Under the pieces are notes generated by a model. It saw only the letters and a list, made by a program, of their open reading frames with translations, did not search any database and was not told where the DNA came from. This document shows, in pieces, positions 19,644 through 28,566 of a DNA stretch of 64,000 bases. Source of the stretch: Roseiarcus sp963730555. Lineage in GTDB: Bacteria > Pseudomonadota > Alphaproteobacteria > Rhizobiales > Beijerinckiaceae. A program made the position numbers and the translations under genes. The DNA lies in NCBI GenBank assembly GCA_963730555.1, contig CAVSSS010000016.1:88509-152508 (forward strand), written 5' to 3'. How positions within the stretch are numbered: the first letter of the stretch is position 1; each line of letters starts with the position of its first letter.

Positions 19644-20423
19644 TCAGATCGATGGAACTGGCGCGCCGCCCAGCCCGTCGATCAGCGCCTTCAGCGTCGC
19701 CGCGGTCGAGGCGTCGGCCTCGCCGTCGACGCGCTCTGGCCGGAAGTGGCGCTGGAACGCGGCCACAACCCGCCGGGTCTGGCGGTCGTAAATTCCGGTG
19801 ATTTCCACCCCATAGCCGTAGAGCGCCAGCATCGCCTGGAGCGCCCGCACCGACCGGCCTTCGTCCTCATGGGCGAAGAGCGGCGAGCCTCTGATCGGCG
19901 CGGGCTTGGTCCAATGACCGACGCCGCTCCGCCACAGCGTTGCCCACGGAAAGACCTCGCCCGGATCGCGCTTGCGCGCCGGCGCGATATCGGAATGGGC
20001 GAGGACCCGCTCGGGCGCGATCGCCCAGCGCTCGGATATATCGCGCGCAAGCGCGATCGTCGCCTCGATCTGCGGATCAGGAAAGGGGGGCGAGCCGCCG
20101 TCATGGCCCGGATTGACAATCTCGATTCCGATCGAGGCCGAGTTCAGATCGCTTTCGCCTTTCCAGGAACCCCTGCCCGCGTGCCAGGCGCGGTCGCTCT
20201 CCGCGACCAATTGGTCGATTGAGCCGTCTTCCCAAACCAAATAATGCGCGGACACCTCGCAGGCGGGATCGGTCAGCGCCTTCAGCGCGGCCTCACCCGT
20301 CGGCATGCCGGTATAGTGCAGGATAAGGCAGTTGGGCCGGCTATAGCCGCGCCGCGCGCCGTAGTTGGACGACGCCATGAAGCGAGCAGCGAGCAGGCTA
20401 TCGGCCGAGGGACGCGCCGTCAT
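19644..20423 (-). CDS. N-acetylmuramoyl-L-alanine amidase with peptidoglycan-binding domain
   Basis: A 259-residue AmpD-type amidase. The amidase_2 fold shows the zinc ligands in LILHYTG (first His), VLAHSDIAPARKRDPG (second His and Asp) and the catalytic IGIEIVNPG segment. A C-terminal peptidoglycan-binding domain of about 65 residues (RALQAMLALYGYGVEITGIYDR ending in AFQRHFRPE) follows, so it is the larger AmpD/AmiD class. It cleaves the amide bond between MurNAc and the stem peptide, most likely in wall recycling. No clear signal peptide is seen, so a cytoplasmic recycling role is favoured. Confidence 0.93.
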   Translation of the reverse strand: MTARPSADSLLAARFMASSNYGARRGYSRPNCLILHYTGMPTGEAALKALTDPACEVSAHYLVWEDGSIDQLVAESDRAWHAGRGSWKGESDLNSASIGIEIVNPGHDGGSPPFPDPQIEATIALARDISERWAIAPERVLAHSDIAPARKRDPGEVFPWATLWRSGVGHWTKPAPIRGSPLFAHEDEGRSVRALQAMLALYGYGVEITGIYDRQTRRVVAAFQRHFRPERVDGEADASTAATLKALIDGLGGAPVPSI

Positions 20424-20508
20424 GTCACGCGGCGGGAGCCGCGCGTCGGGCGTGACTGAACCGTGCCAGGACTAAAACTACAGCCATGGCGCGTGAAGCG
20501 TCGATTGA

Positions 20509-20808
20509 TCAGTACCAGGCGCGGCAGACGCGTTGACCGTAGGCGTTCCAGCCCCATCGCGCACAGTGGTGGTGGTAGCGCGGCGCCGTCACGGCATTGC
20601 CAATCAACGCGCCGGTGCCCGCGCCGATGATGCCGCCAGCGATGGCGCCGCCCGCGCTGCCGCCGGTGAGCGCTGACCCGATCAGCGCGCCGCCGCCGGC
20701 GCCGATCGCGCCACCGGCCAACGTGCCCGTCTGCTGTTGCGGCGTGTAACAACCCGATACGGACAGCGCGCCGGCCAGCGCCAGCGCAAGAGTGAAAGTC
20801 CTTTTCAT
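20509..20808 (-). CDS. Glycine-zipper lipoprotein, copy 1
   Basis: A 99-residue envelope protein. It has a signal peptide with a lipobox (LSVSGC, Cys20), a QQQTGTLAG spacer, a glycine-zipper region of alternating GAIGAGGGALIGSAL and GAGTGALIGNAV, and a C-terminal CARWGWNAYGQRVCRAWY with two cysteines. AGGGGAGG-type ribosome site precedes the ATG at 20808. It is the last of three adjacent paralogues in the same orientation, here with a histidine-rich YHHH segment before the Cys pair. Related glycine-zipper (SLT-like, 17 kDa antigen type) proteins sit in the outer membrane; the function is unknown. Confidence 0.88.
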   Translation of the reverse strand: MKRTFTLALALAGALSVSGCYTPQQQTGTLAGGAIGAGGGALIGSALTGGSAGGAIAGGIIGAGTGALIGNAVTAPRYHHHCARWGWNAYGQRVCRAWY

Positions 20809-20824
20809 ATTCCTCCCCTTCGGC

Positions 20825-21127
20825 TCAGTAGAAAGCGGTGCAGACGCGGTTGCCGTTGTAGTCATAACCCCACTGTGCGCATCGGCCGCTCGGCTGCGGC
20901 GGCGCCGTCGCAGCGTTGCCGATTAAAGCGCCGGTCCCGGCGCCGAGCAAGCCCCCAGCAATGGCGCCGCCCGCGCTGCCGTGGGTAAGCGCCGATCCGA
21001 TCAAGGCGCCGCCGCCAGCGCCGATCGCGCCTCCGGCGAGCGTGCCCGTCTGCTGTTGCGGCGTTTGGCAGGCCGCGACCGAGAACGCGCCGGCCAAGGC
21101 CAGCGCAAGAGTGATTGTCTTTTTCAT
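20825..21127 (-). CDS. Glycine-zipper lipoprotein, copy 2
   Basis: A 100-residue paralogue of its two neighbours, closest to copy 1: the signal and lipobox end FSVAAC, the TPQQQTGTLAGGAIGAGG stretch is identical to copy 1, and the C-terminal CAQWGYDYNGNRVCTAFY is shared with copy 3. This mosaic of similarity suggests serial duplication with some exchange between copies. It lies 16 bp from each neighbour, so the three are probably one transcript. Predicted outer-membrane-anchored lipoprotein of unknown function. Confidence 0.88.
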   Translation of the reverse strand: MKKTITLALALAGAFSVAACQTPQQQTGTLAGGAIGAGGGALIGSALTHGSAGGAIAGGLLGAGTGALIGNAATAPPQPSGRCAQWGYDYNGNRVCTAFY

Positions 21128-21142
21128 GTTTCCCCTATTGGC

Positions 21143-21487
21143 TCAATAGAAAGCAGTGCAAACCCTGTTGCCGTTATAGTCATACGCCCACTGGGCGCAT
21201 CGGCGGGGCGGCGGCCCGCCGTAATAGCCCCCCGGCGGCGGGCCGCCGTAGTATCCCGGCCCAGGAGGTGTCGCGGCCGAACCGATCAACGCGCCTGAGC
21301 CGGCGCCGATCGCGGCGCCCGCGAGCGCGCCGCCCGCGCTGCCGCCCGACACGGCCGAGCCGATAAGAGCACCCGTGCCCGCCCCGAGCGCGCCGCCCAT
21401 GAGCGCGTTCTGCTGCTGCGGCGTTTCGCAGGCCGAGACGGAAATGGCGACGACGACGGCCGCCGAAAGAGCCAGGATTCTTTTCAT
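21143..21487 (-). CDS. Glycine-zipper lipoprotein, copy 3
   Basis: A 114-residue lipoprotein and the first gene of the triplet. The ATG at 21485-21487 opens a signal peptide with lipobox ISVSAC; an extension of the frame to 21625 is unlikely because it lacks a signal and runs towards rnpB. After the glycine-zipper block it carries an extra low-complexity repeat, YYGGPPPGGYYGGPPP, that the other copies lack, then the shared CAQWAYDYNGNRVCTAFY end. Function unknown; the insertion hints that this copy has a distinct partner. Confidence 0.87.
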   Translation of the reverse strand: MKRILALSAAVVVAISVSACETPQQQNALMGGALGAGTGALIGSAVSGGSAGGALAGAAIGAGSGALIGSAATPPGPGYYGGPPPGGYYGGPPPRRCAQWAYDYNGNRVCTAFY

Positions 21488-21679
21488 GTGAAGTAATCTC
21501 CCGTCCGTCTCATCCCCGAGGGCCCCCAAGACTCGTCTCGACGGCCCTAAGCCGAAAAACGAGGCGGCGGAAGCAGCGACCGTCCGCTCAAGCGCCACAA
21601 TCCCATAATTCGGGTGACGCTTCAATGAACAAGCAGGGTCCTTGGTTCCCGCCCGTGGCTTGGGTCAGTCTCTTTATGC

Positions 21680-21708
21680 TTGACCGCCTTCGCCTCAGAC
21701 CCATATGC
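21680..21708 (+). promoter_or_regulatory. Sigma-70 promoter of rnpB
   Basis: TTGACC at 21680-21685 and ATATGC at 21703-21708 are separated by 17 bp, close to the housekeeping consensus. Transcription would begin about 7 bp downstream, near 21715, which matches the predicted 5' end of the RNase P RNA. Confidence 0.7.
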
Positions 21709-21714
21709 GTCCTG

Positions 21715-22123
<409 letters not shown>

Positions 22124-22205
22124 TTTGCTTCGCTTCTCGTTCAAACTTGGTTAAAACGAATTCCATCTCCCCATGACGCGGCCCTTGAAACCCGGAAAGG
22201 CGATG

Positions 22206-22748
22206 ATGCTGCGCGCTGACAAAGTCATTCCGGCCGGCCATTGGTCGGGCGCTCCGGCCGATACGGTGGTCCTCGACTTCGACGCGCGCTATCGCCGGCG
22301 TGTCGCCATGAGCGGGGTCGGCGGGCTCGAATTCCTGCTCGATCTCTCGGAAGCGACGATGCTGCGCGGCGGCGACGGGTTGCGGCTCGAGGACGGGCGC
22401 GTGGTGGAGGTTGTCGCCGAGCCCGAAACGCTGGCGGAGATCCGAGCCGCCGATCCCTTGGCGCTCACCCGAGTCGCTTGGCATCTCGGCAATCGTCATC
22501 TGCCGACCGAAATGACGCCAAAGGCGCTGCGCATCCGCCGCGACCCCGTCATCGAGGCGATGGCCGAGGGGCTGGGCGCCCGCGTCATCGCACTCGAGGC
22601 GCCGTTCAATCCCGAAGGCGGGGCGTATGCGAAGGCCGAGGGAGGGGCTGATGAGTCCCGCCATGACCACGATCACCACCACGACCACCACGATCACGAT
22701 CATCACCACGCGCACGACCACGATCATGGTCACGGTGGCCGAGGCTAA
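22206..22748 (+). CDS. ureE: Urease accessory protein UreE (nickel chaperone)
   Basis: About 180 residues. The N-terminal domain (VVLDFDARYRRRVAM) is followed by the nickel-binding region containing WHLGNRHLPTE, and the tail is extremely His/Asp-rich (HDHDHHHDHHDHDHHHAHD), expected to bind several Ni ions for delivery to urease. I prefer the ATG at 22206 (MLRADKV) because GGAAAGG lies 5 bp upstream; an in-frame ATG at 22173 would add 11 residues. Nearly 100 bp of the 3' end is shared with ureF in another frame. ureABC are not in this window. Confidence 0.93.
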   Translation: MLRADKVIPAGHWSGAPADTVVLDFDARYRRRVAMSGVGGLEFLLDLSEATMLRGGDGLRLEDGRVVEVVAEPETLAEIRAADPLALTRVAWHLGNRHLPTEMTPKALRIRRDPVIEAMAEGLGARVIALEAPFNPEGGAYAKAEGGADESRHDHDHHHDHHDHDHHHAHDHDHGHGGRG

Positions 22749-23424
22749 CGGCGGCGGGGCGCTGCCGCTCCTGATCTGGCTTTCGCCGACATTCCCGGTC
22801 GGCGCCTTCGCCTATTCGCATGGACTCGAATGGGCGGTCGAAGCGGGCGACATCGTCGATGCGCCTTCGCTTAAGGATTGGCTCATCGATCTTCTGGCGT
22901 TCGGGGCGCCGCGCTCGGAAGCCATCCTGTTCGCGGCCGCCTTCCGCGCCGTGGAGGCGGCCGATTGGCCGGAGCTCGCGGAGATCAACGCGCTCGCGGT
23001 CGCGCTGACCGCTTCCGCCGAACGTCGGCTGGAAACGACTGCGCAGGGAGCGGCGTTCGTCGCGGCCGCGCGGGCGGCGTGGGATTGCGAGGCTTTGCGG
23101 CGATTCGAGGCGGCGCCCGAAGGGATCGTCACCTATCCGGTCGCGGTCGCCGCGGCGGCGAGCGCGCATGCTCTGCCGCTTGACATGAGCCTCGCGGCGT
23201 TCATCCTTGCCCAAGTCGCCAGTCTCGTCTCCGCCGCGTTGCGTCTCGGTCCAATCGGGCAGACGGACGGCCAGAAGATTCTCGCCGCGCTCCTGCCGCG
23301 CATTGAGGATCTGGCGCGCGAGGCTCAAACGGCGCGACTCGCCGGGATCGGGGGTTGCGCGTTCCGCTCCGACATCGCCGCCATGCGTCATGAGACGCAA
23401 TATTCGAGACTGTTCCGGTCATGA
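22651..23424 (+). CDS. ureF: Urease accessory protein UreF
   Basis: A protein of up to 257 residues that assists nickel insertion into urease as part of the UreDFG complex. The conserved start LLIWLSPTFPVGAFAYSHGLE, the middle segment and LGPIGQTDGQKILAAL confirm UreF. The ATG at 22651 has GGAGGGG 3-5 bp upstream but adds a 25-residue Thr/Ile-rich head, which is the out-of-frame reading of the ureE His codons; the ATG at 22726 (MVTVAEANGGG) would give a normal-length protein without a ribosome site, relying on coupling to ureE. The stop overlaps the ureG start by ATGA. Confidence 0.92.
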   Translation: MSPAMTTITTTTTTITIITTRTTTIMVTVAEANGGGALPLLIWLSPTFPVGAFAYSHGLEWAVEAGDIVDAPSLKDWLIDLLAFGAPRSEAILFAAAFRAVEAADWPELAEINALAVALTASAERRLETTAQGAAFVAAARAAWDCEALRRFEAAPEGIVTYPVAVAAAASAHALPLDMSLAAFILAQVASLVSAALRLGPIGQTDGQKILAALLPRIEDLAREAQTARLAGIGGCAFRSDIAAMRHETQYSRLFRS

Positions 23425-24062
23425 GCACAAGCCAGCAACCTCTTCGCGTCGGCATCGGTGGTCCGGTGGGCTCCGGCAAGACGGCGCTCATGGAGCAGCT
23501 TTGCAAGCGCCTGCGCGATGAGATCAGTATCGTCGCCATCACCAACGACATCTACACCAAGGAGGACGCGCGCATTCTGGTCGAGGCGGGCGCTCTTCCG
23601 GCTGAGCGGATCATGGGCGTCGAGACCGGCGGCTGCCCGCATACCGCGATCCGCGAGGACGCCTCGATCAATCTCGCGGCGGTTTCGGAGATGCGCAAGC
23701 GGTTCGCCAATCTCGATCTGATCCTCATCGAATCGGGCGGCGACAATCTTGCCGCGACCTTCTCGCCGGAACTCGCCGATCTAACGATCTATGTCATTGA
23801 CGTCTCAGGCGGCGAGAAGATCCCACGCAAAGGCGGGCCAGGCGTGACCCGCTCGGATCTGCTCGTGATCAATAAGATTGATCTCGCCCCTTACGTTGGC
23901 GCCTCGCTCGAGGTTATGGCGAGGGATGCGCTCATGATGCGCAAGGGCCGTCCGTTCGTGCTCGCAAACATGAAAAGAGGAGAGGGGCTCGGCGCAATAA
24001 TCGCTTTCCTGCGCCTCCGGGGAGGGCTCGATCAAATAGACCCTAGTCAGGAATGGCAGTAG
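23421..24062 (+). CDS. ureG: Urease accessory GTPase UreG
   Basis: A 213-residue SIMIBI-class GTPase that powers nickel loading of urease. It shows the P-loop GGPVGSGKTAL (near residue 13), the metal-binding ETGGCPHTAIRED (CPH), the Walker-B-like LILIESGGDNL and the base-specificity NKID in LLVINKIDLAPYVGA. All key residues are present and length is typical. It overlaps ureF by ATGA and ends the ureEFG block; a TetR-family gene starts about 57 bp downstream. Confidence 0.96.
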   Translation: MSTSQQPLRVGIGGPVGSGKTALMEQLCKRLRDEISIVAITNDIYTKEDARILVEAGALPAERIMGVETGGCPHTAIREDASINLAAVSEMRKRFANLDLILIESGGDNLAATFSPELADLTIYVIDVSGGEKIPRKGGPGVTRSDLLVINKIDLAPYVGASLEVMARDALMMRKGRPFVLANMKRGEGLGAIIAFLRLRGGLDQIDPSQEWQ

Positions 24063-24118
24063 GGAACCTTGACGGGGCTCATCCGTTTACAATGTGAACT
24101 TGGATAGCCATGAGTTCA

Positions 24119-24812
24119 ATGGATTCCACTCCGGCCCTATCGTCACGGAAACCTTCCGGCCGCGCTTTTGGCCGCGGCTCGCCAGATTCTGGATGAGGAC
24201 GGGCTGCATGCGGTTGGACTGCGCGAGACAGCCCGCCGCGTCGGCGTGTCGGCGACGGCGGCTTACCGTCATTTCACCAACAAGGAAGATCTCCTCGCTG
24301 CCGTCGCAGCCGAGGGATTCCGTGAGCTCGCCGCGTCCATGCAAAGCGCGACCCGCGGCGCGACCCCCCTTACCCGGGCGGGTCTCGCTTATATTGAATT
24401 CGCCAACCAGAACCGTGGCCTCTTTCGCCTCATGTTTGGGCCCGTTCTCGCCGAGCGGACGAAGTATCCGGCGCTTCACGCGGCGAGCGCGGGCGTCGAG
24501 GCTCTGCTCTTGCGTGGCGTCGCCGAGGTCGACCCGCGGCCGCTCAACGACAATCCTGCGGCGATGGCGGCGTGGGGCCTCGTGCATGGGCTCGCGCATC
24601 TGATTGTCGATGGCTTCTTTCCGGCGTCGCGCGCAAGTGTTCAAGCGGAGGAGATCCTGGCCAAGAATCAGGTTGCCGAAACCGCCGGTCCCGGAGCCGG
24701 CCGGATAGCTCAACAGCTTGGCGCGGACCGTGCGGCTGTGGGGCCGGCGCGACGGGCGCTGTGGCGGCGTCAGCGCTTGCGGCATAGACCAAGGCGCGTG
24801 AGACTGATGTAG
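24119..24812 (+). CDS. TetR-family regulator, frameshift just after start
   Basis: A TetR/AcrR regulator of about 230 residues when corrected. The HTH reads LRETARRVGVSATAAYRHFTNKEDLLAAVA. The family's usual lead-in RPYRHGNLPAALL is encoded at about 24132-24170, but its frame has no start codon: an in-frame stop lies at 24111-24113. The ATG at 24119 (MDST) is in another frame and joins perfectly if one C of 24131-24132 is removed. So either a sequencing insertion or a real disabling mutation lies there; a TTG at 24168 would cut into the DNA-binding helix. The C-terminal domain resembles TetR_C_33, with an Arg-rich tail that may itself be out of frame. Target unknown. Confidence 0.8.
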
Positions 24813-25322
24813 AAAAAGGCGGTCCCGCAGCTCCCTCGGTGCTTCGGCCTTGGGGCAAAGTGCCAGTGGGATTGGAAACGCGACCGCCGCCCAAGAGGCC
24901 TTCCGTGACCGGCGCGGGTGGAGGCTGCACGGGTGGCGGATGTCGATTGGCCCGCGTCTGCCGCTCACGCGCCCGGCTTGCCGCCAATCGCAACTAAGGC
25001 CGACGATCTGGAGGGGCTATGCGCGCCTCGGCGAGACGCAGACGGAGGCGCCCAGACTGATCGATTTAATCTTGAGCAAGGATTGCCCGGTCTCCGCGTT
25101 ACTGACTGACGACGACAAGGGGAAGCTTCTCGTTATCAAACAGGAGGCGATCAAGCGAATCGGGGCTAAACTATCGCGCTCTACGCGCGAGCGGAACGCG
25201 GCGATCCCGTTCGACCGCCGCAGCCCATCCCTGGAGCGCTTCCCCCAGGCTTGATCCGGGGGTTGCGATGACATTGGCGTGAACCGCCATGGAGAAGCCA
25301 CGCCCCTCTAAGCGCGGCAATT
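24813..25322. other. Gene-less stretch of about 510 bp
   Basis: Between the TetR gene and the convergent beta-helix gene I find no protein with family-like features, no tRNA and no clear terminator. A 134-codon plus-strand frame at 24850-25254 lacks a ribosome site and recognisable motifs. It may hold remnants of a decayed gene. Confidence 0.4.
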
Positions 25323-26961
25323 TCACCAAGGGTATGAATAAGCTCCCGCAGTGTAAGGAGCGGCGCGCTTGGAGCCGAGAATGTCGAGCTGTGGCCCCGC
25401 CGCGCTTCCTGCGCCAATAGCCCGCGCGCCTGCCTTGAGCATGACAGTATAAGTCAGCGCCGCCGGGTTGAAGTTGACGAATTCGGCCTTCGCCCCGCCG
25501 GAATCGATGATATTGCCATTCGTCAAGGTTCCTGGTTGGCTAAGATATTGTATGGCGCCATTGACGTACCAGGAGATTTCCGGGCCCGCGCAGCACGTCG
25601 CGACGTTGTGATCCGGCACAACGCCGCTATCGCGAGTGTCAACGTAGAGTCGGCTCGTAAGATTGTTCCGTACGGCCGTGTTGGTGCTTACCAAGCCTTC
25701 GGGCGTTTTGCCGCCAACGTTGATGGCGGCGACGCAACCGGGCGTGGAAACGAGGCCGTCCTCGACCACCGTATTGTCGGCAATCAGGCTGTTGTGGACG
25801 CTTTCGAAGGTAATTCCATGACAGGCACTGGTGATCACGACATTGTTCGTCACGGTGACATTCGTCCAGTCCGCGTCGAAAGCGTCGATCCCCTGCAGAT
25901 AAGTCGGAAATGGAAGAGTCGGGTCCGTCTGCCGGACGATCAAGTTGCTGTCAATGAGGACGTTGGAAAAATAATTCACAGTAGCGCCGGCCGCCAGGAA
26001 GCCTGCCTGGCCCTGCATGGCGTCGTTATGGTTGCCGTCACCGAGGTTCAAGTTGTCGTGGATAGTGTTGTGCGTGATGGCGAGATTGCTTTGCGCATAG
26101 TCGATGGCGTCATCGCCAAAATGATCAATCGCGTTGTTCGAGAACACGACTTGGGGCGCGGCAATCCCCGCGCCGTTCCTGACATTGGCGATGTGTGAAC
26201 CGGTCACTGAAATGCATTTCGTAGCCGTCGTGCCCGGAGTGCTGTGGACGAAAAACGCGTTGCGCGCGTTCGCAATCCATTGAGCTTGGCTCCATCCCGC
26301 GACGTTGTCCTGGGATGAGATGGTCATGTTCTCAAGCACGATGTTCGATGTCGGAAAGGTCGGTGAAAAGTCATCGATGTCGACCAGCCAATAGCCGCCG
26401 ATAGCGACGCCCTGGAGACTTTGCACCTTGAGCCCATTGAACGCCCAATAATTGGTCCCTGCGATGAAAAGCGATGTCAGGACGGGCGTCTGCCCGGGCG
26501 CAGCCGCAATCGTGACAAAAGCGGAATTGGCGATCTCCGTATTCCAAACGTTGAGCCAGAGGTTGCCGTAGTTTCCGCTCACAAGCAGGATTTCGTCCCC
26601 GGGCGCGATTGGGCCTGCGTTCGGGCCCGGGGCTATAACCCACGGCTGCCCGGCGGCCACAGCGTGCGGATAGGCGGCCGTCGTCAGAAGTGGATAAGTG
26701 TAGCCGGGTCTGGGCCTGAACCAGGGCCTCAAGGTTGTTCCAGGGACTGGCCTGGGATCCATTGCCGCCAGCGGCCTGCGTCTTTCCATGGACCGGATCA
26801 AAGTACCAAACATGTCTGAAGGTCGAGGGCGGAGTCTCGCATCCACTATAAACCTCGGCCGCACGTACAGGCGCGGCGAGACAGAACAACAGAATCACAA
26901 AGTAGCCGACTTCATGGACAAGCCCCCGTTGCTGAACTTTAAGAGCACGTATAGCGCCCAA
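25323..26961 (-). CDS. Secreted right-handed beta-helix protein (frameshifted)
   Basis: A protein of about 545 residues. The N-terminal frame encodes a Sec signal (VILLFCLAAPVRAAE) and FDPVHGKTQAAGGNGSQASPWNNLEAL, the opening found in pectate-lyase-like 'right-handed parallel beta-helix repeat' proteins. The rest is in another frame: a long repetitive beta-helix with Asn-ladder-like NNAIDHFGDDAIDY, ITHNTIHDN and VTNNVVITSACHGI. One extra base in the GGG at 26706-26708 (plus strand) explains the break and restores QAQT-GYTYPLL. The literal start is TTG at 26959-26961; an ATG at 26915-26917 behind GGGGG would give MKSAT plus the signal if one more base is missing. Likely polysaccharide-binding or -cleaving, extracellular; no catalytic residues assigned. 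Confidence 0.75.
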
Positions 26962-27343
26962 CGAATCGATATCATGGCTTCATCTAGGCCTTCAACGACA
27001 AATATTATTTGTCTATACTGTTATAGGCGAGATTATTACCATCCATGTTGGATAAATAACTTTTCACGAAAAACGTGGTCCAGGCGGGGATCGGCTGAGA
27101 TGACCGGCGACTCCTCGCAAAAAACGAGCGAGACGCGATCGCGAGAGCCGGGCTGAGCGTAATTGAACGCGCAATTCCCTCAACGGCCCGCCGACGACGA
27201 TATCCTCGATCGCGACGCCCCCGGCTCACAACCGCGGTCGCCCGAGCCTTCAATCCGGTTGCGCCTTGCGCTACGCTCTCGCTCATGAAACATGCCGGTC
27301 CCGTCATGGCGAGCTGGCGGGACGGGACGCCTCGGGAGGAAAC
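26962..27343. other. Divergent promoter region, AT-rich in part
   Basis: About 380 bp between the minus-strand beta-helix gene and the plus-strand aldo/keto reductase. The segment 26990-27070 is clearly AT-richer than its surroundings and contains the perfect inverted repeat listed separately. No coding sequence is supported. Confidence 0.4.
26997..27013. promoter_or_regulatory. Perfect 8-bp inverted repeat, candidate operator
   Basis: GACAAATA and TATTTGTC flank a single central T in an AT-rich patch 36-52 bp upstream of the beta-helix gene start. The position suits a regulator binding at the promoter of that gene; the cognate regulator is unknown. Confidence 0.4.
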
Positions 27344-28379
27344 ATGGAAACGCGACGCATCAAGGCTCGGAATGGCGAGGGCCTCGTATTCTCGGTCGTC
27401 GGGCTAGGGACTGGCCCGCTCGGCGACTTCTACGAGCTGCTCGACGAAAAAACCGCGATCGCGACGGTCGAGCAGGCGCTTGCGAGCGGCGTCAAGGTGT
27501 TCGAACTCTTCGCCTCACTACGGCAACGGGCTCGCGGAAAGCCGCATGGGCGCGGGCTTACGGCGCGCGAAGCGCGACGAGATCCTGGTCTCGACCAAGA
27601 TCGGCCGCATCATGGACCCCTTCACCAAGCCGCCCAAGCCGCGCAGCGACGTGGTGTCGCCCGGCTTCGCCGGCGGACACCCGCACGCGCCGCGCTTCGA
27701 TTATTCCTATGACGGCGCGATGCGCTCGATCGAGCACTCGCTGCTGCGCCTCGGGCTCAGCCGGGTCGACATCGTCCTGATCCACGATTGCGACGCCTGG
27801 ACGCACGGGAAAGAGGAGGCGCCTGGGCGCTTCAAGGAGGCGATGGAAGGCGCCTATCGCGCGCTCGACAAGCTGCGCGACGAGAAGGTCGTCAAGGCGA
27901 TCGGCTTTGGCATCAATGAGGCCGACACCTGCGTCAAGTTCGCACGAGCTGGCGATTTCGATATCGCGATGATGGCCGGACGCTATACGCTGATCGACCA
28001 GACGGGCCTAGCCGAGTTCCTGCCGCTCGCCTTGGAAAAGAACATGGGCGTGATGCTTGCGGGCGTGTTCAATTCCGGCATTCTGGCGACCGGATCGGGA
28101 CCAGGAGCAAAATTCGACTACACGGCCGCTCCCGAGGCGGTAGTGAAAAAAGTGAAGGCGATCGAGGAGATCTGCAAAAAGCACAAGGTCACCCTGCGCC
28201 AGGCGGCGATCCAATTCGCCGCGGCCCACCCCGCCGTCGTCTCGATCGTGCTTGGCGCGGTCAAGCCCGAGGAAGTCAAGGCGAACGTCCATGACGCGAC
28301 GGTCGAGATCCCGGCGAGCCTATGGTCGGATCTCAAAGCGGCCAAGCTTCTGGAATCGGCCGCGCCGACGAAGGGGTAG
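27344..28379 (+). CDS. Aldo/keto reductase (one frameshift)
   Basis: An NAD(P)H-dependent oxidoreductase of about 344 residues of the AKR family that includes D-threo-aldose/L-fucose dehydrogenases and pyridoxal 4-dehydrogenase. ATG 27344 is preceded by GGGAGGA. The first frame encodes FSVVGLGTGPLG and ALASGVKVFE; the second resumes SPHYGNGLAESRMGAGLR, carrying the catalytic Tyr, then LVSTKIGR (Lys), IVLIHDCDAW (His) and the cofactor-binding VSIVLGAVKPEE. One surplus base within about 27505-27511 accounts for the break. Without that error the enzyme would be complete. It stands alone, with no pathway partner adjacent. Confidence 0.85.
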
Positions 28380-28424
28380 GCGGGCTTCCGTGCCTGGAGC
28401 CTGCAGCCTGCGATCGTCGGCGGA

Positions 28425-28450
28425 GCCTGCGAAAGCGGGGGACAACGCGC
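28425..28450. repeat. Direct repeat, left copy, flanking DUF2235 island
   Basis: A 26-bp segment, GCCTGCGAAAGCGGGG followed by GACAACGCGC, recurs at 29831-29856 in the same orientation with one mismatch, and similarity continues (CCTTG/CTTGCCAAA) downstream. The two copies bracket the AT-rich DUF2235 gene. It resembles a dispersed intergenic repeat; whether it mediated the insertion is open. Confidence 0.7.
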
Positions 28451-28566
28451 GCCCCGTCTTGCCAAATCCGGGCACCAGCCCACACTAGCCACCGATGTGA
28501 TTCCTCGGTTGCACGTCTCGAGGTTCGCCTACCCGTCTCCGAGGGTCGCTTTAAAGGCGGATCAAC

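Noticed and set aside
24850..25254. 134-codon plus-strand frame after tetR
   Set aside because: No ribosome site, no recognisable motif, mixed composition; coding status not supported.
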